Assembly (NCBI GenBank): GCA_016215025.1
Contig: JACRMI010000012.1
Coordinates: 1-64,000, forward strand
Source: Chloroflexota bacterium
Lineage (GTDB): Bacteria; Chloroflexota; Anaerolineae; UBA4142
Length of the DNA stretch: 64,000 nt
Reading direction: 5' to 3'
Positions within the stretch are counted from its first letter, which is position 1. Each line of letters begins with the position of its first letter. This document shows, in pieces, positions 1 to 8,489 of this stretch. A program made the position numbers and the translations under genes. The notes under the pieces are model-generated. The model had not been told where the DNA came from. It searched no databases and worked only from the letters and a program-made list of their open reading frames with translations.

Positions 1-114
1 AGATTGAAACGCACGGGCAAACAATTCGGCTTGACTGGGTTGTGGCATCGCAGACCTCACGGGAGAGTGTGCCACACACTATCTCAAGGCTATGTGATTG
101 TCAAAGTGCGATAA
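1..114 (+). CDS. possible 3' end of an unidentified gene (partial)
   Basis: An open frame enters from the left edge and runs 37 codons to a TAA at 112-114, ending in GYVIVKVR. It is rich in Arg, Gly and His. I do not recognise a family, and another frame is also open over the same stretch, so this may not be coding. The sequence to the left of the window would decide it. Confidence 0.25.
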   Translation, partial: RLKRTGKQFGLTGLWHRRPHGRVCHTLSQGYVIVKVR

Positions 115-117
115 GAT

Positions 118-240
118 TTACTCAACCCTGGAATACAGGCTGAGGGAAGCGAAGCGACCGAAGAATCTCTTTCGTCGGTAACGAGATTCTTCGCTCCGCT
201 CAGAATGACAAGGATATGACAGAATCTGGACGACGTTGTA
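118..240. repeat. dispersed intergenic repeat (CHSERSEES type)
   Basis: The sequence contains GAGATTCTTCGCTCCGCTCA followed by GAATGACAAGG. Read on the minus strand it gives the peptide CHSERSEESRY, a familiar spurious translation of an intergenic repeat seen in many environmental genomes. Related cores with CTCCGCTCAG or CTGAGC lie near 8495, 27570, 35585 and 40940. The remainder of 115-469 holds a second repeat (392-457) and no supported gene. Confidence 0.6.
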
Positions 241-391
241 TAATCGAATCACCTCTTCATAGCTCCATAAATTTATGATCGTCAAAGAGTTGCTGAATGC
301 CTGCCTTTGCGATTGACGAGAATATCCCCAACGTTCGCTTGCAAAATTTGCGCGAGATGACCGTCCAGATTCGCCGTGTCGATGACAAACT

Positions 392-457
392 GACCGCCGA
401 CCGCTGACAGCCAAGGACTGGCGACGAATCGCGGTCTGCGGTCTGTCGTCGGCGGTC
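392..457. repeat. inverted repeat, GACCGCCGACC family, copy 1
   Basis: The left arm GACCGCCGACCGCTGACAG (392-410) is answered by a right arm at 431-457 made of GCGGTC/GGCGGTC units, whose reverse complement begins GACCGCCGAC. The right arm ends 12 bases before the ATG of the beta-helix gene. A second copy with the same arrangement sits before the uridine phosphorylase gene at 63632-63683. Confidence 0.7.
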
Positions 458-469
458 TTGAGTGTGACC

Positions 470-2413
470 ATGAAACGCAATCTCTTCATTATTGCAATTC
501 TACTGGCCGGCGTATTCACCTCGCCCGCGCCAACTGCACGTGCTGCTGCATCGCTCGAACTCTACGGGACATTTCATGCGACGGGCGTCGTCGTCACTAT
601 CGGCGCGTCCGACGATCCCGACGGCGATGCAACTGCGAACGTCGAGTATCGCACGGGCGGCGCGACGTATCATGCCGGATTCCCACTTACGCGAATCAGC
701 TCCACGTATTTTGTCGGCAGTCTCTTTTGGCTAACGCCCAACACGACGTATGATGTGCGCGTCACTTTTACCGATCCGGATGGCGGTGCGCTAAACGGGA
801 CGACCGTATCGAACGCCGCAACGACGCGTGCAGAAATCATTATCCCTGTGCCGATACACGCGTACTATGTTAGTCCCACCGGCAGTGGTACTACATGCTC
901 CACAACTGCACCTTGCTCGCTGACGCAAGGAATTGGTCTGGCACAAGCAGGCGATGCTGTAGTTTTGCGTGATGGCGTTTACAATCAGGGCGAAATTACT
1001 TTGCCGCGCTCTGGAACGACCGGTGCGCCGATTGTCATTCGCGGTTACGCCGGCGAGACGGCGATTCTGGATGGTGGCGATCCTGCGATATTCGCCTGGA
1101 CTGCGCAAGGCGGCGGAGTGTATCGGACAACGGTCAATGCGACTAGCCCACATCTCATCACGGCAAATGGCACACGTCTCATGCCCTACACCTCGCTTTC
1201 CGATTTGCAGAACCTCGTTTGGAACGTCCCAGGTTTTTATGCCAGCGGAACAACCGTCTACGTTCGTCTCGCGGGTGACGCCAATCCAAATTCTGTTGCG
1301 ATGGTTGTATCGCGCTACAATCACGCTTTCTGGGTGAGCCAGGATAACATCTACTTTGTCAATCTCACTTTTCGTCATTATGGGCAGGGCGATTACGCCA
1401 AAGCGATTTATTTCAACAACGCGAGCGATAACCTTGTGCAGAATTGTACCTTTGCGATCAACGACCTCAGCATCGGCATTAAAAACGTGTCGCATCGCAA
1501 CGTGATTCAGGACAATACCTTTTCCGATACCATTTTCGATTGGAATTGGGATGCGTTCTACGCAGGCATCGATCTGTCGAGCGGCGGCATTCGATTTTAC
1601 GATCCGGCGACCGGCCGCGGCAATGTGATTCGGCGCAATGTCTTTCACGATTATTTTGATGGCTTTGGCGTATGTCCCGATTCGACGGCAGCCATTACGA
1701 ACGAGACCGATGTGTACGAGAATCTGGTTTACAATGCTGGCGATGATGGAATGGAGACCGATGGACAGTGCAGCAATGTCCGCATCTGGCGCAATACGTT
1801 CCACGATGTCTTGATGGGCATTTCGCTTGCGCCAGCCTATACGGGTCCCGTCTATGCGATTCGCAATGTCATCTATCGGACTGGTGTTGGCAACAACAAC
1901 TACACGGGCAGCCCATTCAAGTTCAACAGCGGCTATGCGCAATCGGGCGCGCTGTATCTCTTTCACAACACTGCCGACGCTGCGCTCGCTGGCAACCATG
2001 GTCTCTACGTCAAATCGCCCGGCACCTGGTCGCTGATCTACGCGCGGAATAATGCGTGGATTGGCAATGCTGCGTACGCCATCGAAAACTATAACACGAC
2101 CCAGCCGATCAACTTGGACTATGACAATTTGTGGAATGGCAACGTGGGGAATCTCGCGCGGTGGAACAATGTCAATTACGCGACCCTCGCCAACTTTATC
2201 ACAGCGACGGGACAAGAATCGCATGGGCGCAGCGTTGTGCCAGGTTTTGTGAATGCGGCGGCAGGCAATTACGCGCTGACAGCGGGCAGTGCGATGATCG
2301 ATGGGGGCGTGGTTATTCCTGGCGTCAATGACAATTATTCGGGTAGTGCGCCTGACAGTGGTGCGTTCGAGTACTCAAGTAGATTGCTTTATCTACCACT
2401 GGTAAGTAAGTAG
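470..2413 (+). CDS. secreted right-handed beta-helix protein with LPLV tail
   Basis: This is a 647-residue exported protein. ATG at 470 gives an immediate signal peptide (KRNLFIIAILLAGVFTSPAPTARAA); the frame extends four codons to a TTG at 458, which is less likely. Residues about 27-125 look like a fibronectin/Ig-like domain (SDDPDGD, TPNTTYDVRVTFTDPDGG). From about residue 130 a segment YYVSPTGSGTTCS leads into a long parallel beta-helix with recurring NxFxD-type turns, as in DUF1565/pectate-lyase-like proteins. The protein ends YLPLVSK, a tail shared by two other secreted proteins in the window. Known family members bind or cleave polysaccharide or serve as surface proteins. No catalytic site could be assigned, so the substrate is unknown. 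Confidence 0.85.
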   Translation: MKRNLFIIAILLAGVFTSPAPTARAAASLELYGTFHATGVVVTIGASDDPDGDATANVEYRTGGATYHAGFPLTRISSTYFVGSLFWLTPNTTYDVRVTFTDPDGGALNGTTVSNAATTRAEIIIPVPIHAYYVSPTGSGTTCSTTAPCSLTQGIGLAQAGDAVVLRDGVYNQGEITLPRSGTTGAPIVIRGYAGETAILDGGDPAIFAWTAQGGGVYRTTVNATSPHLITANGTRLMPYTSLSDLQNLVWNVPGFYASGTTVYVRLAGDANPNSVAMVVSRYNHAFWVSQDNIYFVNLTFRHYGQGDYAKAIYFNNASDNLVQNCTFAINDLSIGIKNVSHRNVIQDNTFSDTIFDWNWDAFYAGIDLSSGGIRFYDPATGRGNVIRRNVFHDYFDGFGVCPDSTAAITNETDVYENLVYNAGDDGMETDGQCSNVRIWRNTFHDVLMGISLAPAYTGPVYAIRNVIYRTGVGNNNYTGSPFKFNSGYAQSGALYLFHNTADAALAGNHGLYVKSPGTWSLIYARNNAWIGNAAYAIENYNTTQPINLDYDNLWNGNVGNLARWNNVNYATLANFITATGQESHGRSVVPGFVNAAAGNYALTAGSAMIDGGVVIPGVNDNYSGSAPDSGAFEYSSRLLYLPLVSK

Positions 2414-2423
2414 TAAATAGTGG

Positions 2424-2480
2424 GAAGTTGTCAGTCGCCAGAAAATTCTGACTACTGGATTCTGACTACTGAATTCTTGT
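2424..2480. repeat. near-tandem intergenic repeat (TTCTGACTACTG family)
   Basis: The unit ATTCTGACTACTG occurs twice (around 2446-2472) after a GTCAGTCGCCAG start, in the short gap between the convergent beta-helix and CAP-domain genes. It belongs to the same general class of gene-junction repeats found throughout the window, but with its own sequence. Confidence 0.5.
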
Positions 2481-3265
2481 CATCGAATCACGAGCGGGAG
2501 AAAAGTCTTAAACGCGGTCGAACCATAATTCCACGATGCGCATGGATCGAAAAAATTCATTACAATGATTTCGGCATAGTTCCATGGCTGAGAGAACGGA
2601 CCTTGATACGGTCCGCCGTGCGCTCGACCGATGCCCAGGAATCCTTCTTTGTCGGACGGACCGCTGTTATCGTTGTAAGGATACCACAAAATCGCGTGGC
2701 GATGTCCCCAGGCGCTGCCGGCATCAACATACATGAACATGTAGATGGATCGCTCGATCGGTAATGGAATGCTATTCCCACTGGTGACGAAGACGGCGAG
2801 GTTTTCTGCGACGCCAAGCGAATCATGACAAGCGTTGATCGCTGAATTGGTATAGAGGCGCTGCCACGGAGAGCGACCATCGGCGTTGTGCGAAAACGTG
2901 TTGTGCGATAACAAGTAAGCGGCATAGTATTGCGCGACGCTCGTCACGTTCGCTTCGGTGCTGTGCATCGCCAGCACGCCTCGGTCGATGCGTTCGCGAT
3001 TGGAGAGCCAAAACGCCTTCTCGCCATCGCTCATGGCATTCCATGTCGCTTGCGATGGGAGCATCAGCAGCGGAATGCTTTTGCCGAGTTGCGCATTCTC
3101 TTGCGTGCGCGCGTTGTTGAACGCGGCTTGAATATCGGCGACAGTGCTTGTGCCGCCTGACCACGCAATATCTGCCGATGGATCTGTTGGATAGCTCGCC
3201 AATGCCGGGCGCAAATTTATCAACAAGACGATTACGATACCTGCCACGATAATAATTCTTTTCAT
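2480..3265 (-). CDS. secreted CAP/SCP-domain protein with LPLV tail
   Basis: The 261-residue protein has a signal peptide (MKRIIIVAGIVIVLLINLRPALAS), which is why the ATG at 3265 was chosen over the longer frame starting at 3355. CAP-superfamily signatures are visible: SHNTFSHNADGRSPWQRL, a GVAENLA segment (CAP motif with Glu), and WGHRHAILWYPY near the end of the fold. Bacterial CAP proteins (pathogenesis-related-1/SCP-like) are extracellular; proposed roles include lipid binding and protease-like activity, but most are uncharacterised. The chain ends FLPLVIR, matching the tail of the neighbouring beta-helix protein and the giant repeat protein. It is transcribed divergently from the acyl-CoA dehydrogenase gene. 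Confidence 0.8.
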   Translation of the reverse strand: MKRIIIVAGIVIVLLINLRPALASYPTDPSADIAWSGGTSTVADIQAAFNNARTQENAQLGKSIPLLMLPSQATWNAMSDGEKAFWLSNRERIDRGVLAMHSTEANVTSVAQYYAAYLLSHNTFSHNADGRSPWQRLYTNSAINACHDSLGVAENLAVFVTSGNSIPLPIERSIYMFMYVDAGSAWGHRHAILWYPYNDNSGPSDKEGFLGIGRAHGGPYQGPFSQPWNYAEIIVMNFFDPCASWNYGSTAFKTFLPLVIR

Positions 3266-3333
3266 ACATCGACTATAGCATTTCGTTTGTCGAATCAGCA
3301 ATAGGATTTCCGACCTGTCAAAGGAGATGCCCC

Positions 3334-4551
3334 ATGGATTTTTCAATCGATTCAAAACTGCAAGCGACGCTAGGACAGATTCGCGAATTTATTCGCGCCG
3401 ATGTCATTCCGCTCGAATCGGATTTTCTCAGCAAGCCGTTCACGCAACTCTTGCCCGCGCTGAACGAAAAACGCGAGAAGGTCAAAACGCTGAGATGGTG
3501 GTCGCCGTCGATTCCGAAAGAACACGGAGGCGCTGGATTTTCATTTCTCGAATTTGCGCACATCAGCGAGGAACTCGGTCGCAGTTTGCTCGGCTATTAC
3601 GTGTTCAACTCGCAAGCGCCCGATGTCGGCAACATGGAATTGCTCATCGCGTTTGGGACGCCGGAGCAAAAGCAAAAATACCTCGCTCCGCTTGTGCAGG
3701 GCAAGATTCGCAGTTGCTACTGCATGACCGAACCCGAGTACCCCGGCTCAAATCCGGTGTGGTTAGGGACAACTGCGGAGAAAGATGGAAACGATTACGT
3801 CATCAATGGTCACAAATGGTTTTCAACGGCTGCTGATGGTGCGACGTTTGCCGTAACAATGGCGATCACGAATCCCGATGCGCCCAAACCACATCAGCGC
3901 GCGAGCCAGATCATTGTGCCGACCAACACGCCGGGTTATCGACTGGTGCGTAACACGCCGGTGATGGGACATTCGGGCGAGGATTGGGCAACTCACGGCG
4001 AAGTAGAATTTAAAAATTGTCGTGTGCCGCAATCGAATCTGCTCGGTCCCGAAAGCGAAGGTTTTGCGCTGGCGCAAGAACGATTGGGACCTGGGCGCAT
4101 TTATCACTGCATGAGATGGATCGGCATTTGCGAACGCGCGTTGGAAATGATGTGTGCGCGCGCGGCATCACGCCAGCTTGCGCCGGGGCAAGTTCTCGGG
4201 CAAAAACAAATCATTCAAGCGATGCTGGCGGAGAGTCGAGCGGAGATCAACGCGGCGCGGTTGATGGTTCTGCAGGCAGCATGGAAACTGGATCGCGAGG
4301 GACAGAAAAAAGCGCGCGTCGAAATATCGACGATCAAGTTTTTCGTTGCCGATGTCTTACAAAAAGTTTTGGATCGCGCGATTCAAATTCATGGCGGACT
4401 CGGCGTCACGGATTACACGCCGCTGGCATTCTGGTTTCGCCACGAACGCGCCGCGCGCATCTACGATGGCGCGGATGAAGTCCACAAGACGGTCGTCGCG
4501 CGGCAGTTGCTCAAAGACTATGGTGTGAAGGTCGATCTGGTCGGTGCGTGA
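3334..4551 (+). CDS. acyl-CoA dehydrogenase, ACAD10/11 type
   Basis: The 405-residue flavoenzyme starts at ATG 3334 behind AAAGGAG. Family landmarks include CYCMTEPE, VINGHKWFSTAADGA, the segment ERLGPGRIYHCMRW, QIHGGLGVTDYTP and the C-terminal DGADEVHKTVVARQL. These fit the ACAD10/ACAD11 branch (human proteins have RLGPGRIHHCMR and DGPDEVH) better than ordinary beta-oxidation dehydrogenases. In that branch an APH-like kinase phosphorylates a 4-hydroxyacyl-CoA and the dehydrogenase-like partner processes it, as with LvaA/LvaC in Pseudomonas. An ACAD11-type phosphotransferase lies at 5096-6166, so the two probably work together. The match is by eye; substrate chain length cannot be read from the sequence. 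Confidence 0.9.
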   Translation: MDFSIDSKLQATLGQIREFIRADVIPLESDFLSKPFTQLLPALNEKREKVKTLRWWSPSIPKEHGGAGFSFLEFAHISEELGRSLLGYYVFNSQAPDVGNMELLIAFGTPEQKQKYLAPLVQGKIRSCYCMTEPEYPGSNPVWLGTTAEKDGNDYVINGHKWFSTAADGATFAVTMAITNPDAPKPHQRASQIIVPTNTPGYRLVRNTPVMGHSGEDWATHGEVEFKNCRVPQSNLLGPESEGFALAQERLGPGRIYHCMRWIGICERALEMMCARAASRQLAPGQVLGQKQIIQAMLAESRAEINAARLMVLQAAWKLDREGQKKARVEISTIKFFVADVLQKVLDRAIQIHGGLGVTDYTPLAFWFRHERAARIYDGADEVHKTVVARQLLKDYGVKVDLVGA

Positions 4552-4557
4552 AATAAT

Positions 4558-4584
4558 GTAGAGCAAGTTTCAAACTTGCTCTAC
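4558..4584. terminator. perfect 27-base palindrome, bidirectional terminator
   Basis: GTAGAGCAAGTTT (4558-4570) and AAACTTGCTCTAC (4572-4584) pair perfectly around one central base. It lies between the convergent acyl-CoA dehydrogenase and cupin genes, where a terminator serving both strands is expected. There is no long T-run, so it may instead be another of the intergenic palindromes. Confidence 0.55.
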
Positions 4585-4592
4585 GCTACGCG

Positions 4593-4976
4593 CTAGTGAT
4601 GTTCGGCGGCTTGAGCATCGGCTTTGGTCTTGTGAATTGTGCCATCGGGATGTTGGGGTGGAGTGTAGATGGTGTACAACTTGAGGGGTTTGCTCGGCGA
4701 CGGATTGATAACATTATGCCAAGTACCCGCGGGCACAATGACCGCGCCGCCATCGCCGACGGCTTGTTCCTCTTTGCCATTGTTCAAAACAAACTTGGCT
4801 TTGCCTTCTTCGACACGAAAGAATTGATCGACGTTCTCATGCATCTCATTGCCGATTTCTTCTTTCGGCTGCAATGTCATCACCACGAGTTGGATGTGCC
4901 TGCCCGTGAACAGCACTTGGCGAAATTTCTTGTTCTTCACGGTCAACTTTTCAATGTGTCCAACAAAGCCGGTCAT
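4593..4976 (-). CDS. cupin-domain protein
   Basis: This 127-residue single-domain cupin has cupin motif 1 as MHENVDQFFRVEEGKAKFVL (residues about 44-63) and motif 2 around PAGTWHNVINPS (about 82-93). It starts at ATG 4976 behind AAAGGAGGAAAA. Small cupins bind a metal through the His and Glu residues and act as dioxygenases, isomerases or sugar/ligand binders. The visible HENVDQ and TWHNV contribute two His and possibly Glu/Asp. It sits between an acyl-CoA dehydrogenase and a phosphotransferase but on the opposite strand, so a shared pathway is only suggested. The His/Lys-rich C-terminus is variable in this family. Confidence 0.85.
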   Translation of the reverse strand: MTGFVGHIEKLTVKNKKFRQVLFTGRHIQLVVMTLQPKEEIGNEMHENVDQFFRVEEGKAKFVLNNGKEEQAVGDGGAVIVPAGTWHNVINPSPSKPLKLYTIYTPPQHPDGTIHKTKADAQAAEHH

Positions 4977-5095
4977 TTTTCCTCCTTTGGCTGGACGACC
5001 TTTTAAGTTTGCCTAATCGCGCCATCAATATCATTATATGGCGATATGAGCGAAAATGTTAGTGGCACCACATGTGTGACAGAATGAGGTGACTC

Positions 5096-6166
5096 TTGAA
5101 TACAAGTTTAATCGACCAACCACGCGATGTCCGTACCGGCGAAGAATTACCAGGCGACAAGCTATCCAACTACCTAACCGCTAACGCGCAACTACCCAAC
5201 TTGAGCGGTGAAGTCGTCATCAAGCAATTTCCGAGCGGGCATTCCAATCTCACATACGCGATTCAAATCGGCGAAATGGAATTTGTGCTGCGGCGTCCAC
5301 CGTTCGGCGCGAACATCAAGACCGCGCACGACATGTCGCGCGAGTTCAAGATTCTTTCGCATCTGTATCCCGTTTACGACAAGGTCCCGCGCGCAGTACT
5401 GTATTGCGACGACGAATCGATCATCGGCTCGCCGTTCTATGTGATGGAGCGAGTGAACGGAATCGTTTTGCGTGCCAAGCTGCCCAAAGGCATGGAACTC
5501 ACGCCAGATATTTTACGCAACTTGTCGCTTGCCTTCGTCCATAACTTGACTGTGATTCATGCCATCGATTATGAGGCGGCGGGGCTAGGCGACTTGGGCA
5601 AGCCAAGTGGTTACGTTGCTCGCCAAGTGCGAGGATGGACAGAGCGCTACGTCAATGCCAAGACCGACGATGTTCCCGACATCGAGCGAACGGCGACATG
5701 GCTGGCTGACGCGAAGCGTCTCCCAGGCGAATCCGGCGCGGCGTTGATTCACAACGATTACAAGTACGATAACCTCGTGCTCGACGCAAACGATTTGCAT
5801 ATTCGCGCTGTGCTCGATTGGGAGATGGCGACGATCGGCGATCCATTGATGGATTTGGGGACATCGTTGGGCTATTGGGTGGAGGCAAACGATCCGGAGG
5901 AATTACGCGCGTTGGCTTTTGGACTGACGATGCTTGAAGGAAATCTCACCCGCGAAGGAATCGTTCAGCGATATGCGCTAGTCAGCGGACGCGATGTTTC
6001 GCAATTCAAATTCTATTACGTATTTGGAATTTTCAAGATCGCGGTGATCGTCCAGCAGATTTATAACCGATACAAAAAGGGTTTCTCACACGACCCGCGC
6101 TTTGCGACGATGATCGATGCGGTGCGCATCTTGGGCAAGACCGCGGTGCGCGAGATCGAAAAATGA
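5096..6166 (+). CDS. APH-family phosphotransferase, ACAD11 kinase-domain type
   Basis: The 356-residue kinase-like protein starts with TTG at 5096 behind TGAGGTGAC. An N-lobe segment FPSGHSNLTYAIQIGEMEFVLRRPPFG (positions 45-71) and the catalytic loop LIHNDYKYDN (His219, Asp221, Asn226), followed by VLDWEMATIGDPLMDLG (Asp241), are all intact. ACAD11 of animals carries the same kinase domain fused to an acyl-CoA dehydrogenase; here the two are separate genes about 0.5 kb apart, with a cupin between them. The likely role is ATP-dependent phosphorylation of a 4-hydroxyacyl-CoA. Drug resistance is unlikely despite the fold, because the sequence matches the ACAD-associated group. Confidence 0.88.
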   Translation: MNTSLIDQPRDVRTGEELPGDKLSNYLTANAQLPNLSGEVVIKQFPSGHSNLTYAIQIGEMEFVLRRPPFGANIKTAHDMSREFKILSHLYPVYDKVPRAVLYCDDESIIGSPFYVMERVNGIVLRAKLPKGMELTPDILRNLSLAFVHNLTVIHAIDYEAAGLGDLGKPSGYVARQVRGWTERYVNAKTDDVPDIERTATWLADAKRLPGESGAALIHNDYKYDNLVLDANDLHIRAVLDWEMATIGDPLMDLGTSLGYWVEANDPEELRALAFGLTMLEGNLTREGIVQRYALVSGRDVSQFKFYYVFGIFKIAVIVQQIYNRYKKGFSHDPRFATMIDAVRILGKTAVREIEK

Positions 6167-6170
6167 AATG

Positions 6171-6269
6171 ATCCGCGAATGACGCGAATCTCCGTCAATA
6201 ATCGTAAAGGACGCGGAGCACCGCGGACGAACGCGGATTTTAATTCTTATCTGTGTTCATCCGCGTTTG
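6171..6269. repeat. intergenic repeat, CCGCGAATGACGCGAAT family
   Basis: ATCCGCGAATGACGCGAAT (6171-6189) is followed by an inverted pair AACGCGGAT (6230-6238) and ATCCGCGTT (6259-6267). It fills the 129-base space between the convergent phosphotransferase and QueA-like genes and may also end transcription. Similar sequences are common between genes in several environmental phyla (general knowledge, not searched). Confidence 0.55.
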
Positions 6270-6295
6270 TCTACGTCCAAATTAGAAGTTTGTTC

Positions 6296-7369
6296 TTACC
6301 GCGCCAAAATCAAATGACTGTCGCCGAACTCGTGCCATAAATATTTTTCTTGCAACGCCTCTGCATACGCCAATTGAATGTGTTGATGCCCAGCCAGCGC
6401 AGTCAGCAGAGCTAGATGCGATGCGCGCGGCTCATGAAATCCCGTTAGCATTCCGTTCGCGATGCGAACCCCGCGTTGTGGCGTAACCACCAAATCGGTC
6501 CAACCCTCGCCAGCCCAGACAATTCCTTCCGCATCTGCCACCGTTTCGAGCGCGCGCACCACCGTTGTGCCGATAGCGATGACGCGCTTGCCTTCTGCTT
6601 TTGCAGCGTTGACGATGCGTGCGGTCTCACTTGGCACGCGGTAGAATTCATCGTACGGCGGCTCGTGCTTTTCTAGACTCGCAACGCCGGCGTGCAGCAG
6701 CAATGGCACGATTTGGATGCCGCGCGCCACGAGTCGCGTAATCAACTCTGGCGTGAATGGTCGTCCTGCCGATGGCATCTCCGCACTGCCGATTTGAGTT
6801 GCGTACGCCAACTGGTAGTAATCGAGCGACCATTGCTTTGGCACGTAGCTATAGCGAATCGGAAAGCCATAGCGCGTGAGATAGTCATTCAATTTGATCG
6901 GCAGATGCAACGTTGACCACCACAATCGATTGGGTGAATGGTCATGGTGTTGACGCCGATATGGCGAATTCAGAGTGATGCTTGCGCCTCCTGGTAATGT
7001 TAACGTTTCGTTTGGTCGCGCATCGTAAAATGGTTTGGTCGATTTATCGCTCGGCAAGCGCAATTCGACGACCCAGGTATTGCCAGACAATTGCGTTGAC
7101 AAATGCAGTTCGAGTTGTGTGCCATCGTCACGCGTTGCATTCAGTGCGGCGTTCATCGTGCCGCTTGTATTGATGACCACCACATCGCCGGGATTGAGAA
7201 AATTCGGTAGATCGTCAAAGCGCGCGTGAACGATTCGATCCGTGGCATAGTACGACACCATCAATCGAACGTGATCGCGCGGAATGCCATGCGCTTCCGG
7301 TGGTTCAGTCGCTTCGAGTTCGGGCGGTAAGCGAAAGTCAAGTGTGTCAGTAATCACTTCAATCCTCAT
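6296..7369 (-). CDS. QueA-like S-adenosylmethionine:tRNA ribosyltransferase-isomerase
   Basis: The 357-residue protein keeps the QueA frame: an N-terminal PxxHxxxRLMV-like segment with DLPNFLNPGDVVVINTSGTMNAAL, a central LLLHAGVAS (LHVGAGTF in classical QueA), FYRVPSETARIVNAAKAEGKRVIAIGTTVVRALE, and the end NGMLTGFHEPRASHLALL (ITNFHLPKSTLLM in QueA). Classical QueA transfers ribose from AdoMet to 7-aminomethyl-7-deazaguanine at tRNA position 34, in the queuosine pathway. This copy belongs to a divergent branch, so the substrate is not certain. No other queuosine gene is visible nearby. Upstream of the start only a weak GAAG is present. Confidence 0.8.
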   Translation of the reverse strand: MRIEVITDTLDFRLPPELEATEPPEAHGIPRDHVRLMVSYYATDRIVHARFDDLPNFLNPGDVVVINTSGTMNAALNATRDDGTQLELHLSTQLSGNTWVVELRLPSDKSTKPFYDARPNETLTLPGGASITLNSPYRRQHHDHSPNRLWWSTLHLPIKLNDYLTRYGFPIRYSYVPKQWSLDYYQLAYATQIGSAEMPSAGRPFTPELITRLVARGIQIVPLLLHAGVASLEKHEPPYDEFYRVPSETARIVNAAKAEGKRVIAIGTTVVRALETVADAEGIVWAGEGWTDLVVTPQRGVRIANGMLTGFHEPRASHLALLTALAGHQHIQLAYAEALQEKYLWHEFGDSHLILAR

Positions 7370-7454
7370 GTTTCTTCAGGGCTGTCAGTGCGAGAAGGCA
7401 TGCAGCGAATGTGTGATCTGGTGTTGTGCCGGTTGGTTCGCGTGCCGGTGCTGA

Positions 7455-7556
7455 GCGAACTCGAAGCAAGCAATCTCCAACCTGGACTGAGATTGCTTCG
7501 TCGCTCTGTTGATTATTGATAGCGACACTTGTATAAATCGCTCCTCGCAATGACAG
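7455..7556. repeat. intergenic repeat, GAGATTGCTTCGTCGCT family
   Basis: GAGATTGCTTCGTCGCTC (7489-7506) and CGCTCCTCGCAATGACA (7539-7555) are the two halves of a repeat whose minus-strand reading gives CHCEER...TKQS peptides, a well-known spurious translation. It occupies the space between the QueA-like and SDR genes together with a GCTGAGCGAACTCGAAG segment (7449-7465). Confidence 0.6.
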
Positions 7557-7563
7557 ATTGTCC

Positions 7564-8271
7564 TCACGCTTTCGCAACCGTCGTCACCAACTGCCTAGCC
7601 ACATAGCGGCCGCTTTTCAATTCGCCGTCGATGAGTTCGAGAAAACCTGGGACATTCACTTCGGGCAATGGTCGATCACTGATGTCTTCGTTTGGATATG
7701 CTTCCTGTTGCATTTGTGTCCGCATGTCGCCGGGATCAACCCAATAAATTTTCAGCGATGGATTTTCCGCCGCGAGGATTGCCGAAACTTGTTCGAGCGC
7801 GGCTTTGCTAGAACCATAACCACCCCAGCCCGCATACGGCTCGACGCCCGCATCGCTGGTTACGTTGATGATGCGCGCACCGAGTTTGAGCGATGGTCGC
7901 ACTTGCTGAATGAGCGCAAGCGGCGCGATCACATTTGTGCGGTAGACTTTTTCCAACACGTCGATGGGATAATCGAGCAGCGGCGGCTGTGGACTGGGAC
8001 CAAGAATGCTCGCGTTGTTGACGAGCAAATCGATGCCGCCTGCGGCTTTTGCAGCAATTACTAGCGCGCGGCGATGCGAATGTTCCGCGACATCGCCGAC
8101 GATTCCGTGTACCGTTGTTAGTACCGACAATTCCGCACGCGCGTGTTCCAACGCGTCTTGACCGCGCGCATCGATAATTATCATCCAACCGCGATGCGCC
8201 AACTCGCGCGCAAGTGCTAGTCCTAATCCGCGCGATGCACCAGTTATTAGAGCAGCTTTCGAGTTTTTCAT
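7564..8271 (-). CDS. short-chain dehydrogenase/reductase (SDR)
   Basis: The 235-residue classical SDR starts at ATG 8271 behind CCGGAGGAAATAAA, much better than the longer frame opening at 8433. The cofactor motif is TGASRGLG (residues 10-17), the NNAS motif is present, and the catalytic pair is Tyr and Lys in YGSSK with Ser in NVTSDAG. The protein reduces or oxidises a carbonyl or alcohol with NAD(P)H. The Asp-rich stretch DARG after the second strand would favour NAD(H), as an inference. Substrate is not predictable. It is on the same strand as the QueA-like gene but separated by a repeat element. Confidence 0.88.
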   Translation of the reverse strand: MKNSKAALITGASRGLGLALARELAHRGWMIIIDARGQDALEHARAELSVLTTVHGIVGDVAEHSHRRALVIAAKAAGGIDLLVNNASILGPSPQPPLLDYPIDVLEKVYRTNVIAPLALIQQVRPSLKLGARIINVTSDAGVEPYAGWGGYGSSKAALEQVSAILAAENPSLKIYWVDPGDMRTQMQQEAYPNEDISDRPLPEVNVPGFLELIDGELKSGRYVARQLVTTVAKA

Positions 8272-8301
8272 TTTATTTCCTCCGGTAAATTGCGTTCGGC
8301 A

Positions 8302-8406
8302 GTAGGGACGAGGCATTCGTCCCCAGAATTTATCATTCAAAATTTCTTGTCCAGATGTAGGATGTTTGACTAGCGTGATTATTTGGCACGAATGCCTCGC
8401 CCTTAC
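8302..8406. repeat. inverted repeat, GTAGGGACGAGGCATTCGT family
   Basis: GTAGGGACGAGGCATTCGT (8302-8320) is mirrored by ACGAATGCCTCGCCCTTAC (8388-8406) with two mismatches. A related shorter palindrome built on GTAGGGAC lies at 10392-10419. The repeat sits just upstream of the SDR start. Confidence 0.6.
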
Positions 8407-8435
8407 ATCGCGCTTATATTTTGCCACAAACAAAA

Positions 8436-8466
8436 TCCCGCCGCATCAAGCGACGGGACAGTTTTT
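8436..8466 (-). terminator. terminator of the NarL-type two-component operon
   Basis: TCCCGCCGC (8436-8444) pairs with GCGACGGGA (8450-8458) with one mismatch around ATCAA. On the minus strand the stem is followed by TTTTGTTTG, and on the plus strand by CAGTTTTTT, so it could work in both directions. It lies downstream of the minus-strand response regulator. Confidence 0.55.
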
Positions 8467-8489
8467 TACCTGGACTAAAGTACAGTAGT

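Noticed and set aside
118-519. Minus-strand 133-codon frame at the left end
   Set aside because: It runs through two intergenic repeats and gives the familiar CHSERSEES spurious peptide; it also overlaps the signal peptide region of the beta-helix gene.
791-2224. Long minus-strand open frame opposite the beta-helix gene
   Set aside because: It is the shadow of the strongly supported plus-strand gene; it has no signal, domain or ribosome site, and its composition (Ile/Arg/Val-rich) is typical of an antisense reading of a GC-rich gene.
5096-6166. Aminoglycoside resistance gene
   Set aside because: The APH fold is shared, but the sequence matches the ACAD11-type kinase group and lies by an ACAD11-type dehydrogenase.
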